The notes: generated from the sequence alone by a model not told the origin. DNA of 64,000 bases from an uncultured Roseovarius sp. (GCA_947496175.1 CANMBU010000001.1:1178001-1242000), one strand, 5' to 3'. Counted from the stretch's first letter, positions 17,355-26,859 are shown. A program made the numbers and translations.

Positions 17355-18596
17355 ATGCAGAAGTCGACACCCCTCTTTACCCCGGTTCTGATTGCAGGCG
17401 GCCTGATCCTTCTGGTGTCCTTCGCAATCCGCTCTTCTTTTGGTGTGTTTCAAATTCCGATTGCCGAAGAGTTCGGTTGGCTTCGTGCCGAATTCAGCCT
17501 CGCGATCGCCATACAGAACCTCGCCTGGGGCATCGGCCAACCGATTTTTGGCGCGATTGCTGAAAAGATTGGCGACCGAAAGGCCATCATCATCGGCACG
17601 CTCCTCTATGCCGCGGGTCTTGTGCTCTCGTCCTTTGCGGTCACGCCAGAGGCGCATCAATTCTATGAGGTTCTTGTTGGCTTCGGAGTGGCTGGGACTG
17701 GGTTTGGTGTGATTCTGGCCATTGTGGGTCGTGCCAGCAGCGACGAGAACCGCTCGATGAGCCTGGCCATTGCCGCCGCCGCCGGATCCGGCGGGCAGAT
17801 AGTCGGCCCTCCCATCGCCGAGGCGCTTTTGGCGGTCATGCCCTGGCAAAGCGTTTTCGTCCTCTTTGCGGTAGCAATTCTAACGGTTCTGCTATTGCTG
17901 CCGATGTTGCGTGCGCCAAGCGATGCTGGCCCCGCCGTTCTCGAAGAAACCCTGAGCCATATGCTGGGCCGCGCTTTTCGCGACCCAAGCTATACGCTCA
18001 TATTCCTGGGATTCTTCTCCTGCGGTTATCAGCTTGGGTTCATCACCGCGCATTTCCCTGCCTTCGTGACCGAGGTTTGCGGGCCCATCGAGCCAGGCAG
18101 CCTCTTGCACGGCATGGGTGTGACAACAACATCCGCGCTGGGCGCGATGGCGATTGCTCTTATTGGCGCGGCCAATATCGGCGGCACGCTTCTGGCAGGA
18201 TGGTTGGGCAAGAGTTACTCTAAAAAATACCTTCTGGCCGGGATTTATACCGGCAGAACCTTGATCGCTGCGGTGTTCATTTTGCTGCCGGTGACACCGA
18301 TATCCGTCATCCTGTTTTCCATTGGCATGGGCTCCCTTTGGCTGGCCACTGTGCCGCTGACCAGCGGATTGATCGCGCATATCTACGGGCTGCGCTACAT
18401 GGGCACGCTCTACGGCATTGTGTTCTTTAGCCATCAGCTTGGAAGCTTTCTTGGCATTTGGCTCGGTGGGCGCATGTATGACGCCTTCGGGGATTACAAT
18501 CTGGTTTGGTGGATTGGTGTGGGTGTCGGGGCATTTTCGGCCATTGTGCACCTGCCCATCCGGGAACGCGCCTTGCCAACACCCCAGGCGGCCTGA
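17355..18596 (+). CDS. MFS transporter (monocarboxylate/oxalate carrier type)
   Basis: A 413-residue inner-membrane carrier with about 12 hydrophobic helices in two halves. I start at ATG 17355 with GGAGG 6 bp upstream, not the TTG just before it. Family marks are the early segment RSSFGVFQIPIAEEFGW, the loop 2-3 motif GAIAEKIGDRKAIIIG (about residues 67-82) and LGGRMYDAFGDYN in the last third. This resembles OxlT/monocarboxylate-porter MFS proteins often seen next to Roseobacter catabolic genes. The substrate is unknown. It is divergent from zapE and convergent with the alpha/beta hydrolase. Confidence 0.88.
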   Translation: MQKSTPLFTPVLIAGGLILLVSFAIRSSFGVFQIPIAEEFGWLRAEFSLAIAIQNLAWGIGQPIFGAIAEKIGDRKAIIIGTLLYAAGLVLSSFAVTPEAHQFYEVLVGFGVAGTGFGVILAIVGRASSDENRSMSLAIAAAAGSGGQIVGPPIAEALLAVMPWQSVFVLFAVAILTVLLLLPMLRAPSDAGPAVLEETLSHMLGRAFRDPSYTLIFLGFFSCGYQLGFITAHFPAFVTEVCGPIEPGSLLHGMGVTTTSALGAMAIALIGAANIGGTLLAGWLGKSYSKKYLLAGIYTGRTLIAAVFILLPVTPISVILFSIGMGSLWLATVPLTSGLIAHIYGLRYMGTLYGIVFFSHQLGSFLGIWLGGRMYDAFGDYNLVWWIGVGVGAFSAIVHLPIRERALPTPQAA

Positions 18597-18599
18597 GGC

Positions 18600-19520
18600 T
18601 CAGCACTTCAGCAAGTCCAGCGCTTTTCCAATATCCTCGACACGTGTGTATGTGAGCGAGTGCCCCGCACCTTCGATGACTTCATGACGCGCAGCCCGGT
18701 TCCATTCGGCCAGCTTACCAAGCCCTGCGATGGGGATCACATCGTCCTCGCGTCCCCAGATCGCCAGGACAGGGATTCCCGCCTTGGCAACGGCGCGATG
18801 CGCCGGTTCGAGATCCTCATCCAGAACACCGCGCAGCGATGACCACATGGCATGAGCAAATCCACGGCGGCGGGTTTCGGCGGTTTGCATGTCATAGATA
18901 TCCCGAATGGCTGCAGGTGTGCTCCGCTCGGACTCGATCCCTTGTCTGAGGATTTTGGGAAAAAACGCATAGGCCACCCAACGACCGAACCACTCGTATT
19001 TGGTAATAAGATCGGCGATAGACCCCAGGTCGTGCCCAAGGCCTGCAGGCGCAATCAGGCAAAGTTGCCGCAACCTGTCTGGATGCTCTGCTGCATAGCG
19101 CGCGACAATCGCTCCGCCCATGGAGTACCCCAACAACGTGATATCGTCCTCTACGCCTTGGTGTTCCAAAAGCGCGTTGAGTTGTGCATTGAAAAACGCG
19201 CCATCCTGCTCGCCGCCCGGGCGATCAGAATACCCCCGCCCATAGAGATCAAAGATCAACACCCGAAACCCCAGGCCCCCCAGATGCGCAGCCACAGGCC
19301 CCCACACAAAGGACGGCGTGCTCAGCCCATGCACACAGACGGCAACCGGCCCCTCATCGGCACCAAGCCATTGATAGTGCACCCGGCCTGTCGGCAGGTC
19401 CGCAAACGCCCCCGGCGCAGATGCCTGCGCCGCCCTGTTCATTCCGGGGCGTGTCAGTTCAAGCAGAAACGGTCCGAAAACAACAAGCGCCACAAGGCCA
19501 AGCAAAACCCACCAGATCAT
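18600..19520 (-). CDS. Alpha/beta-fold hydrolase with N-terminal membrane anchor
   Basis: A 306-residue hydrolase that starts with an uncleaved-looking transmembrane helix (residues 3-20), so the enzyme is probably membrane-tethered facing the periplasm. The oxyanion region is CVHGLSTPS, the nucleophile Ser is in GYSMGGAIVARYAAEHP (near residue 133), the acid is in WGREDDVIP and the catalytic His in EGAGHSLTY. The substrate is unknown. Its start overlaps the end of the ornithine-cyclodeaminase-like gene by 4 bp; it is the last gene of a long minus-strand run. Confidence 0.88.
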   Translation of the reverse strand: MIWWVLLGLVALVVFGPFLLELTRPGMNRAAQASAPGAFADLPTGRVHYQWLGADEGPVAVCVHGLSTPSFVWGPVAAHLGGLGFRVLIFDLYGRGYSDRPGGEQDGAFFNAQLNALLEHQGVEDDITLLGYSMGGAIVARYAAEHPDRLRQLCLIAPAGLGHDLGSIADLITKYEWFGRWVAYAFFPKILRQGIESERSTPAAIRDIYDMQTAETRRRGFAHAMWSSLRGVLDEDLEPAHRAVAKAGIPVLAIWGREDDVIPIAGLGKLAEWNRAARHEVIEGAGHSLTYTRVEDIGKALDLLKC

Positions 19521-20434
19521 GAGGCCGCGCGCCAGACATCGAGAATATAACGGCTTGTCATCAGATCGAGATGCGCACCGCCGCCATTCTTAAAAAGTGT
19601 GATCTCCTGCTCGCTATCACGCCGATACATTTCTGGCTCATAATAGTCTGCGATCAGATGATCTCGGGTGATCGTTCCAGCCTCCAGCGGAATCTTGATC
19701 TCTCCGATATGGCCCACGGTCGTGTCGTAGCTGTCGACAAAAACTCTTGAGCGCAAAAGCGCCTCGTCGTCCACTTCGCGCATATCTGGACGATAGGCCC
19801 CTATGACATCAATGTGTTGCCCTGGTTGAAACCATGCACCCTTGAGCAAGGGTTCGGTGGACATGGTCGCAGATGTGACAATGTCCGCCTGTCTCACGGC
19901 CTCTTCCAGATCAGTCATGATCGTTATGCCGGGGCAGTCCGACTGCATCGCTTCGGCATTCCCTGGAGTACGGTTCCAAAGCAAGAACTCCGCCTCCGGA
20001 AACCCCGCGCTATAGGCCTGAAAAAGTGAGCGCCCAACCGTCCCAGCCCCAACAATCAGGATTTTTCGGCTGTCAGGGCGTGCGAGTTGACGCGCGGCGT
20101 AAAGGCTGTCGCCTGCGGTCTTCCATTTGGTGACCAAATGAAAATCAATCACCGCTTCCAGCGCGCCATTCGCGTCTGAGAACACACTGACCGATCCGTT
20201 GATCATCGCGTTGCCTGCCTGAGGGTTCTTTGGGAATACTGTTGCCGACTTAACGGCCAAGCCCATCCCGTCAATCCAGGCCGCCCGGCTCAGCAATGTG
20301 TCAGGATCACGGTAGAGGAACGTGTCGCCGATCTCGGCCTTGGGCAAGCGGTGGCCTGCCTCAAAGGCGTCGCACAAGGCGATCCAGTCAAGCCGCGCCT
20401 CACCTTCTGCAAATGGAATGATAGAGATCGTCAT
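19517..20434 (-). CDS. Ornithine cyclodeaminase / mu-crystallin family protein
   Basis: An NAD(P)-binding protein of the OCD/mu-crystallin family (ketimine reductase, alanine dehydrogenase or ornithine cyclodeaminase activities are known in the family). I chose ATG 20432-20434 (MTISIIPFAEGEARLDW, 305 residues); in-frame starts at 20464 (ATG) and 20488 (TTG) are possible. Motifs: MGLAVKSATVFPKNP near residue 67, the Rossmann GAGTVGRSLFQAY near 135, and ADIVTSATMSTEPLL. Some ornithine cyclodeaminase active-site residues cannot be confirmed by eye, so the reaction is left open. It is coupled to the downstream hydrolase by a 4-bp overlap. Confidence 0.85.
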   Translation of the reverse strand: MTISIIPFAEGEARLDWIALCDAFEAGHRLPKAEIGDTFLYRDPDTLLSRAAWIDGMGLAVKSATVFPKNPQAGNAMINGSVSVFSDANGALEAVIDFHLVTKWKTAGDSLYAARQLARPDSRKILIVGAGTVGRSLFQAYSAGFPEAEFLLWNRTPGNAEAMQSDCPGITIMTDLEEAVRQADIVTSATMSTEPLLKGAWFQPGQHIDVIGAYRPDMREVDDEALLRSRVFVDSYDTTVGHIGEIKIPLEAGTITRDHLIADYYEPEMYRRDSEQEITLFKNGGGAHLDLMTSRYILDVWRAAS

Positions 20435-20492
20435 GACATGGCCCCGTTTGATTTCCTCCAACATGCGTGGATCACCATACGGGGTCAAACCT

Positions 20493-21446
20493 TCAGCGTG
20501 CGATCCGTGGCTTTTTCGGGTCGCTGACCGGCGCTCTGGATTCGCGCCACACCATGTAAAGCCCAGAGCTGAGGATCAATATGATCCCGATCCAGGCCGT
20601 CTTGTCAGGCCATGTCCCGAACACTGACACGCCCCAGAAGATAGCCATCGGCATCGAGACATATTCAAATGGTGCCGCAAAAGCCGCTTCTGAAATGCGA
20701 TAGGCCTGGCTGATGAAAAAGCCGCCCAAAAGACCACTCACGCCAAGCATCACAAGAATCCACCAATCGCCGGGGTCAATCGGCCCCCAGGCCCGGAAAA
20801 GAAAGGCCAGAGACGGGTGATCCTGATCTGCGAATTTTCCATCGCCAAGTCCCAACCCGATCAAACTGCACGCGACGAAAAAGGTAATTTGAATGTAGAC
20901 CGCCATGGTTGCAGCGGACTCGGTTCCGCCCACTCTTCGGGCCACGATATGGATCACGGCGTAAAGTACAGCGGCGGCCATGGGCAAAAGCGCGGCGATC
21001 TGAAACGCGGATGTGCCGGGTTTCACGATGATGAGAACGCCAAGAAAGCCAACCGCAATAGCGCTCCAGCGGCGGGGCCCGACGGTCTCTTTCAGAAACA
21101 AGATCGAAAATATGGTGATGACCAGCGGCGACACGAAGAAGACGGCAATCGCATCGGCAATGGGCATCGCGGCCAGACCCAGGAAAAGGCAGGTATTGGC
21201 GGCGACCACACAGAACCCACGGAGCAGATGCGCACCGGGGCGACGCGTGCGCAGAACTTTGATTCCATAAACTGGCAGGAAAAAGACCGCGAATGTCGTC
21301 AGCGCCACCAGTGTTCGGTAGAAAACAATCTGGTGCAGGGCATAGTCGCCCGACAGGAACTTGATCCCGACATCGTTCAGCGAAAAGCAAATCACGGCAA
21401 CCAGAGCACAAAGCGCGCCAACAAGGTTGGTGCGTGTGGTGGTCAT
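20493..21446 (-). CDS. DMT-superfamily (EamA) transporter
   Basis: A 317-residue inner-membrane protein with about 10 hydrophobic helices and two EamA repeats. [20 protein letters not shown] and [18 protein letters not shown] are typical of the first repeat. [19 protein letters not shown] is the conserved stretch of the second. The substrate, probably an organic solute or metabolite, is unknown. A homologous transporter lies at 35677-36663 in this window. It starts inside the YaiI-like stop codon (ATGA), so the two are co-translated. Confidence 0.88.
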   Translation of the reverse strand: MTTTRTNLVGALCALVAVICFSLNDVGIKFLSGDYALHQIVFYRTLVALTTFAVFFLPVYGIKVLRTRRPGAHLLRGFCVVAANTCLFLGLAAMPIADAIAVFFVSPLVITIFSILFLKETVGPRRWSAIAVGFLGVLIIVKPGTSAFQIAALLPMAAAVLYAVIHIVARRVGGTESAATMAVYIQITFFVACSLIGLGLGDGKFADQDHPSLAFLFRAWGPIDPGDWWILVMLGVSGLLGGFFISQAYRISEAAFAAPFEYVSMPMAIFWGVSVFGTWPDKTAWIGIILILSSGLYMVWRESRAPVSDPKKPRIAR

Positions 21447-21895
21447 GTCCGTGAGCTCGCCATGCGCATGGCCCGTTCCAGAGCATCCAGAAACCGGGAC
21501 CGGTCCGCCTTGCCAAAGCTTTTGCCGCCGCCTTGCCGAAACGGATCCGCCGCGCGCAGGTCGCTCATCAGGTCTCGTGTGGCCAAAACGTTGCCGATAT
21601 TTTTCTCAGTCAGCATTTCGCCGTTGTGCTTGAGCACCAACGCGCCGGCGTCCACACATTTGGCGGCCAATGGAATGTCCCCTGTTATGACCACGTCGCC
21701 GGGGCCTGCCCGCTCGGCAATCCACATATCGGCCACGTCCGGACCTTCAGGGACGATCACCATCTCGACCAAAGGGTTTTGCGACATGCGCAACCCGCCG
21801 TTCGAGACGAAATACATCTGCGCCTTGTGCCGTGTGCCAACACGCTCAATCTCTGCTTTCACAGGGCAGGCATCAGCATCAACATAGAGCTCCAT
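21443..21895 (-). CDS. UPF0178 protein (YaiI/YqxD family)
   Basis: A 150-residue conserved protein of unknown role with a PIN-like or NYN-like fold expected for the family. It shows the N-terminal [15 protein letters not shown] (residues 5-19), [33 protein letters not shown] and [15 protein letters not shown]; the conserved aspartates suggest a metal-dependent nuclease site (inference). It sits 3 bp after sthA and overlaps the DMT gene by 4 bp. Confidence 0.92.
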   Translation of the reverse strand: MELYVDADACPVKAEIERVGTRHKAQMYFVSNGGLRMSQNPLVEMVIVPEGPDVADMWIAERAGPGDVVITGDIPLAAKCVDAGALVLKHNGEMLTEKNIGNVLATRDLMSDLRAADPFRQGGGKSFGKADRSRFLDALERAMRMASSRT

Positions 21896-21898
21896 GAC

Positions 21899-23329
21899 TT
21901 ATGCGCTCGAAGAGTCAGAGCGCTTGACCTTGAACTCTTCTGGAATTGGCATCCTGTTAAACGCATCCAGCCCAGCAATCTTATAGGCCTCGGCAAGGGT
22001 CGGATAGTTGAAGGTGTTCTGCACAAAGTAATCCACTGTGCCTTTGAGGTTCAGCACCGCCTGCGCGATGTGGATCAGCTCGGTCGCGCCTTCGCCGACG
22101 ATCTGCACGCCGAGTACCCTGCGCGTCTTGAGCGAGAACAACATCTTCAGCATGCCATGCTCAAGCCCCATAATATGGCCCCGTGACGTTTCCCGGAACC
22201 GCGCCACACCGACCTCATAAGGGATCCCGCGTTCACACATTTCCTCTTCTGACATGCCACAGGTCGAGATTTCAGGCACCGAATAGATGCCATAGGGGAA
22301 CCATGGCGATTCCGGCAACGTTGGTGTGTCGAGCGCATGACAGGCTGCAATCCGACCCTGTTGCAAAGAGGTTGACGCAAGCGAGGGCCGCCCGATTACA
22401 TCGCCTGCCGCATAGATGTGCGGCACGGTCGTCTGATATGTCTTGCGATCTACTTCAAGCCGTCCGCGATGATCGGTTTCAAGCCCTGTCACCTTGAGAT
22501 TGAGTTTCTCGGTTGCCCCCATACGCCCTGCTGCAAACAGCAACATCTCTGCACGCACATGCCGCCCGTTTTCCAACGTCACTTCGACATGCTCGCCAGC
22601 ATCCTCAGTCTTTTGAATAGCCGAGCCAAGCCGTAAATCGACACCGTTTTCCCGGATTTGATGCGTAAAGTCCTGAATGAGCGTGTTGTCGATGAAATCG
22701 AGGAACGTTTCGCGCGGCTCGATGAGTGTTACACGCACATCCAGCGTCGAGAACATCGTTGCGTACTCAACACCAATAACACCCGCACCTACCACAATCA
22801 GGCTTCGTGGGATTTGCGCCAGTTCCAGAAACTCATCGCTATCAACAATCGTGCGCTTGTTGAAAGGCACGTCATCGGGCCGATAGGTCTTGGTGCCCGT
22901 GGCAATCAAAAACCGGTCTGCCGAAAGCCGTGTGACTTCCCCGGCCTCAGTGGCCACTTCAATCTCGGTTGGCCCGACAAAACTGGCCAGCCCATGCAAC
23001 GTATCGACATGGTTCCGGTTGAACTGATGCTCCAACAGGTCAACTTCGTAGTCCAGCGTTTTGTGAAGCCGCACCTTGAGGTCCTGCGCCTCAATGTCGT
23101 CTTTCACGCGATAGGCACGCCCGTAAAAGCTCCGTTCGCGCCAGCCGGACAGGTTAAGAACCGTTTCACGCAAAGTCTTGGATGGGATCGTCCCTGTGTG
23201 TACAGACACCCCGCCCAGGCGATCTTTGCGATCAATGACAAGCACACGTCGTTTGAGCTTACCTGCCTGAATGGCGGCAGCACGACCTGCGGGACCTGAG
23301 CCGATGATGATGAGGTCGTAGTGGCTCAT
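21899..23329 (-). CDS. sthA: Si-specific (soluble) NAD(P)+ transhydrogenase
   Basis: Soluble flavoprotein that exchanges reducing equivalents between NADPH and NAD+. The 476-residue protein has FAD motif IIIGSGPAGRAAAIQAG, then GGVSVHTGTIPSKTLRE, where the disulfide cysteines of lipoamide dehydrogenase are replaced, the defining mark of SthA. The second nucleotide-binding motif is VVGAGVIGVEYATMF and the FAD-contact segment is YAAGDVIGRPSLASTS. The C-terminal dimerisation domain includes YFVQNTFNYPTLAEAYK. It is packed 3 bp from both fghA and the UPF0178 gene. Confidence 0.95.
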   Translation of the reverse strand: MSHYDLIIIGSGPAGRAAAIQAGKLKRRVLVIDRKDRLGGVSVHTGTIPSKTLRETVLNLSGWRERSFYGRAYRVKDDIEAQDLKVRLHKTLDYEVDLLEHQFNRNHVDTLHGLASFVGPTEIEVATEAGEVTRLSADRFLIATGTKTYRPDDVPFNKRTIVDSDEFLELAQIPRSLIVVGAGVIGVEYATMFSTLDVRVTLIEPRETFLDFIDNTLIQDFTHQIRENGVDLRLGSAIQKTEDAGEHVEVTLENGRHVRAEMLLFAAGRMGATEKLNLKVTGLETDHRGRLEVDRKTYQTTVPHIYAAGDVIGRPSLASTSLQQGRIAACHALDTPTLPESPWFPYGIYSVPEISTCGMSEEEMCERGIPYEVGVARFRETSRGHIMGLEHGMLKMLFSLKTRRVLGVQIVGEGATELIHIAQAVLNLKGTVDYFVQNTFNYPTLAEAYKIAGLDAFNRMPIPEEFKVKRSDSSSA

Positions 23330-23332
23330 GGC

Positions 23333-24166
23333 CTAGCCGCCATAGAGCGCTTCGGCGTGGAAGGCGACGTGGTCTTCCATGAAGGTCGAAACAAAGAAGT
23401 AGCTATGATCATACCCTGGCTGCATCCTGAGCGTCGACACCTGTCGCCTTGCAGCACAGGCTTGAGCAAGGCTTTCGGGCATAAGCAGATCAACAAACTG
23501 ATCCTTGGTGCCTGTATCCGTCAAAACCGGTCCGTCAAAGCCATGCTCTTGCATCATCATTGTCGCGTCATGTGCGGCCCATTTGCTTTCCTCTTCACCT
23601 AAATAGGCGCTTAGCTGCTTGCGCCCCCAATCGCCTTTGGTGGGGTTTGAGATTGGTGAAAACGCCGACACCGACTTAAATCGTCCAGGAAGACCCATAG
23701 CCAACGTCAAAGCGCCGTGGCCGCCCATGGAGTGACCGGTGATCGCTTGCAACTCTGGCTCAAGCGGGAACTCCTTGAACACCAGCGCGGGCAGTTCCTC
23801 GGCCACATAGTCCCACATCTGGAAATGCGGCGCCCAGGGCTGTTGCGTGGCATTCACATAAAATCCTGCGCCTTGCCCGAGATCATAGGCGTCGTCATCT
23901 GCCACCCCGTCACCGCGAGGCGAAGTGTCGGGAAAGATCAGCGCAATGCCCTGTTCCGCCGCCCATTGTTGCGCCCCGGCCTTCACCATCGCATTCTCAT
24001 GCGTGCAGGTCAGACCAGAGAGATACCACAGCACCGGCACCGGACCGGATTGCGCCTCTTCGGGAAGGAACAAGCCAAAGGTCATGTCACAGGCGCAGGA
24101 TTTTGAACTGTGTGAATAAACCCCCTGAACGCCGCCAAAACAGGCGTTTTCTGAAACTGTTTCCAT
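23333..24166 (-). CDS. fghA: S-formylglutathione hydrolase
   Basis: Serine esterase that hydrolyses S-formylglutathione to formate and glutathione in formaldehyde detoxification. I use ATG 24164-24166 (METVSENACFGGVQG, 277 residues), the family length; a longer in-frame start lies inside the upstream gene. Nucleophile motif: GHSMGGHGALTLAM. The later DQFVD and GYDHSYFF supply Asp and His. It matches esterase D/FghA. The usual partner, glutathione-dependent formaldehyde dehydrogenase, is not in the window. Sarcosine demethylation elsewhere in the window can release formaldehyde, so a metabolic link is plausible. Confidence 0.94.
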   Translation of the reverse strand: METVSENACFGGVQGVYSHSSKSCACDMTFGLFLPEEAQSGPVPVLWYLSGLTCTHENAMVKAGAQQWAAEQGIALIFPDTSPRGDGVADDDAYDLGQGAGFYVNATQQPWAPHFQMWDYVAEELPALVFKEFPLEPELQAITGHSMGGHGALTLAMGLPGRFKSVSAFSPISNPTKGDWGRKQLSAYLGEEESKWAAHDATMMMQEHGFDGPVLTDTGTKDQFVDLLMPESLAQACAARRQVSTLRMQPGYDHSYFFVSTFMEDHVAFHAEALYGG

Positions 24167-24167
24167 C

Positions 24168-24878
24168 CTATTTGTCCTTCTCACGTGTCTCGATTTGATA
24201 AAGCGCCATGATCTCGTCCAGCGGCTTTTTGACCTTGGCAGCCGCGGGCACCGTAGCATCCTCAGCGGCGTGGCCAACCGCCAAAATCATCAACGGTTTT
24301 TCATGCTCGGGCCGATCCAGCGCCTGATTGAGAAATCCCATCGGGTTGGGTGTATGCGTCAGGCAGTAAAGCCCGGCTGCATGCAAAGCCGTGATCAGAA
24401 TGCCCGTGGCAATGCCCACGCTTTCCGGCACATAATAGTGCTTTTGTCGCGTCCCATCCGGCGCCACGCCGTAGCGTTGAGCAAAAATCACGATAAGCCA
24501 GGGCGCTTGGGTCAAATGTGGTTTTTCCACGCCCGTGCCAATTGGCTCCAACGCTGCAAGCCAGGCGTCTCCGGCGCGTCCCGAATAGAACTTCTCTTCC
24601 TCTGCTTCCGCGGCTTCGCGTATCTGTGCCTTCAACTCAGGGTCCGAGATCGCCGCGAAAAACCACGGTTGTTGATTGGCCCCTGACGGTGCCGTGCCAG
24701 CAGCGGCAATAGCGGTGGTGATGATCTCTTCAGGCACAGGCCGGTTCGAATAGTCGCGTATGCTGTGCCGTGTGCGCATCAGGTCGAGATATTGTCTCAC
24801 TTCGGCGAGACCCTCGGCATCTGTCAGCTCACGCCTGTCGGGCAGGGGAAGCGGGCGATATGATGTTTCGTTTGTCAT
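24168..24878 (-). CDS. Nitroreductase-family flavoprotein, iodotyrosine-deiodinase-like
   Basis: A 236-residue FMN protein of the nitroreductase fold. RTRHSIRDYSNRPVPEE (36-51) and AGTAPSGANQQPWFF (60-74) are FMN contacts. After them come the features of the iodotyrosine deiodinase branch: Glu94 and Tyr98 in EEEKFYSGR, Lys119 in EKPHL, and HYYVPESVGIATGIL, THTPNPMGFL and RPEHEKPLMILAVG. Human IYD uses Glu157, Tyr161 and Lys182 to clamp halotyrosine; the spacing (4 and 21 residues) is the same here. A reductive dehalogenase of halogenated phenols or tyrosines is therefore likely, though a general nitroreductase cannot be excluded. It lies 10 bp downstream of the AEC transporter and 1 bp before fghA. 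Confidence 0.9.
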   Translation of the reverse strand: MTNETSYRPLPLPDRRELTDAEGLAEVRQYLDLMRTRHSIRDYSNRPVPEEIITTAIAAAGTAPSGANQQPWFFAAISDPELKAQIREAAEAEEEKFYSGRAGDAWLAALEPIGTGVEKPHLTQAPWLIVIFAQRYGVAPDGTRQKHYYVPESVGIATGILITALHAAGLYCLTHTPNPMGFLNQALDRPEHEKPLMILAVGHAAEDATVPAAAKVKKPLDEIMALYQIETREKDK

Positions 24879-24888
24879 CTGACGCAGA

Positions 24889-25821
24889 CTAGTAAAGCCC
24901 GTTGGCCCAGCCGATCACGAGCGAAACCGTCACAACAGCAACAGCCGTTGAGATCAGGATCGATGCCGACACGCGTTGCGGAGCAACGCCATAGTGCTGC
25001 GCGAGGATGTAGACGTTGCCCGCCACTGGCAGCGATGCGGTGGCAATCATGACCGCAGCGGCGTAAGGCTCGACCGGAAAGAGGATGAGCGCGGAAAACG
25101 CCACAAAGGCCGGGTGAAGCACCAGTTTGTTAACGGAAAGCCAACCGGCAACGATGGGCCGTTCGGCAGATTTTGTGGCCAAGGACGCTCCAATGGCGAA
25201 AAGCGCGCCGGGAGTGGCGGCCCCGCCCAAGAGCGACAGAAAGTCGTTCATCACAGCAGGGATCGGAATGCTTAGTGCGGACCACGTCAGGCCCAGGACA
25301 ATCGACACGATCATCGGGTTTTTCAAAAGCCCGATCCCAACTGAGCGCAGGATGCCAAGGCTCATCCGCCCGTCGCGTGATCCGGTGATTATGATGACGA
25401 TCAATGATCCGAAAAAGATCAAGTCCACCGCGAGGACCAGCATGACCGGACCAATCGCCTCTGGTCCCATCAGCAGAGTGAGCATGGGCACGCCTAGGAA
25501 CCCAACGTTTCCAATCACACCGCATTGCGCCTCAAACGCCGCTTCTTCTGCAGGCAGGCGGCGCATCAACGCCACCAGTGTCACAATGCCGTAGACAAAG
25601 GCCGTGCCCCAGAAATAGGCCATGACAAACCGCCAGTCGAAGATCTCTGAGATAGACAGGTTTGCAGAAAACTTGAACAGCATGGCAGAGAGGGCGAAAT
25701 AAAAGACAAACTTCGTCAGATAGGCCGTCGCCTCTTCGCTGAAAAAATTGGTGCGGCCTGCGCCATATCCCAGCCCGATCAACAGGAAAAAGGGAAGCGT
25801 CTGGATGAATATGGCGAGCAT
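24889..25821 (-). CDS. AEC-family (auxin efflux carrier type) transporter
   Basis: A 310-residue inner-membrane transporter with about 10 hydrophobic helices in two inverted halves. Family features are FFLLIGLGYGAGRTNFFSEE at the N-terminus, GNVGFLGVPMLTLLMG near residue 105 and ATASLPVAGNVYILAQHYG near the end. Characterised bacterial members move dicarboxylates such as malate or malonate. It begins a closely packed minus-strand run with the IYD-like gene 10 bp downstream, so it could transport a related substrate (inference). Confidence 0.88.
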   Translation of the reverse strand: MLAIFIQTLPFFLLIGLGYGAGRTNFFSEEATAYLTKFVFYFALSAMLFKFSANLSISEIFDWRFVMAYFWGTAFVYGIVTLVALMRRLPAEEAAFEAQCGVIGNVGFLGVPMLTLLMGPEAIGPVMLVLAVDLIFFGSLIVIIITGSRDGRMSLGILRSVGIGLLKNPMIVSIVLGLTWSALSIPIPAVMNDFLSLLGGAATPGALFAIGASLATKSAERPIVAGWLSVNKLVLHPAFVAFSALILFPVEPYAAAVMIATASLPVAGNVYILAQHYGVAPQRVSASILISTAVAVVTVSLVIGWANGLY

Positions 25822-25868
25822 GATTTGGTCGTATCATGTGGGCGGGGCGCGTCAATGAAGATAACGCG

Positions 25869-26846
25869 CTAGCCGCTGCCGATCAGAACCCCCGCAGCGA
25901 ACACCAATGCGCCACCAAGAACCACCTGAAAGGCTGCTCGAAAGAACGGTGTTTCCATGAATTTGTTCTGAATCCAGGCAATGGCCCAAAGTTCAATAAA
26001 CACCACGATGATCGCGATAATTGTCGCTGTCCAGAAATCCGGGATGAGATATGGCAAGGCGTGACCCAGCCCCCCGATGGTGGTCATGATGCCCGAGGCA
26101 AAGCCGCGCTTGATCGGGCTGCCGCGTCCAGAGAGTTCGCCATCATCGCTGGCCGCTTCGGTGAAACCCATGGAAATGCCTGCGCCCACGGAGGCGGCCA
26201 GGCCAACGAGGAATGTGGTCCATGTGTCCTGTGTCGCAAAGGCCGTGGCAAAAATCGGGGCCAGGGTCGAGACCGAGCCGTCCATCAGCCCGGCCAGCCC
26301 CGGTTGCACCCATGTCAGGATGAATTGGCGCTTGGCCGTGCTGTCTTCATTGTCTCGCGACTCTGCGTCGAGGTATTCTTTCTCCAACTCACCGGCCCGG
26401 TTTTGGTGACCGGCTTCGGCCGCAGCAAGATCACCCAAGAGCTTGCGTGTCGCGGCATCCTGTGTGTTTTGAGCTGCCTTGAGATAAAACCGCTCGGCGT
26501 CACGCTCCATTGCTTCGGCTTCTTCGCGAATGCGTTCCAACCCAAGATTTTCCACCAGCCACACAGGTCGTCGCGCATAGTAACCGGCCACATGTTCGCG
26601 CCTGATCAGCGGGATCACATCGCCGAACCGATCAACATGCAGGTCAATCAGCCGCTGTCGATGCGTGTCCTCTTCCTTGGCCATACCGTCAAAGACCTTA
26701 GCCGTGTCAGGAAAATCCTGGCGCAGCATTTCTGCATAGGACCGATAGATGCGCGCATCGTCTTCTTCGGAAGAAATCGCCAAAGCGAGGACTTCTTGTT
26801 CGGTCAGGTCGGAAAACCGACGGCGCGAGGCGACACCAGGTATCAT
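25869..26846 (-). CDS. mbfA: Membrane-bound ferritin MbfA (ferritin-VIT1 fusion)
   Basis: A 325-residue fusion: an N-terminal ferritin-like four-helix domain (about residues 10-165) with acidic/His ligands in SSEEDDARIY, KEEDTHRQRL and AAAEAGHQNRA, then a VIT1/CCC1-like membrane domain from about residue 180 (GLMDGSVSTLAPIFATAFA, GISMGFTEAASDDGE) with several helices. In Agrobacterium and Bradyrhizobium MbfA exports iron and protects against iron and peroxide stress. The start follows AGGAAA and, further upstream, a perfect ICE-type palindrome, pointing to control by Irr. It lies 47 bp upstream of the AEC gene. Confidence 0.95.
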   Translation of the reverse strand: MIPGVASRRRFSDLTEQEVLALAISSEEDDARIYRSYAEMLRQDFPDTAKVFDGMAKEEDTHRQRLIDLHVDRFGDVIPLIRREHVAGYYARRPVWLVENLGLERIREEAEAMERDAERFYLKAAQNTQDAATRKLLGDLAAAEAGHQNRAGELEKEYLDAESRDNEDSTAKRQFILTWVQPGLAGLMDGSVSTLAPIFATAFATQDTWTTFLVGLAASVGAGISMGFTEAASDDGELSGRGSPIKRGFASGIMTTIGGLGHALPYLIPDFWTATIIAIIVVFIELWAIAWIQNKFMETPFFRAAFQVVLGGALVFAAGVLIGSG

Positions 26847-26859
26847 GTCTTTTCCTCAG

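Noticed and set aside
20817..21887. A 356-residue frame on the plus strand
   Set aside because: Antisense to the DMT and UPF0178 genes, both well supported; long only because the opposing codons avoid stops.
22658..23299. A 213-residue frame on the plus strand
   Set aside because: Antisense to the N-terminal half of sthA; no features of a protein.
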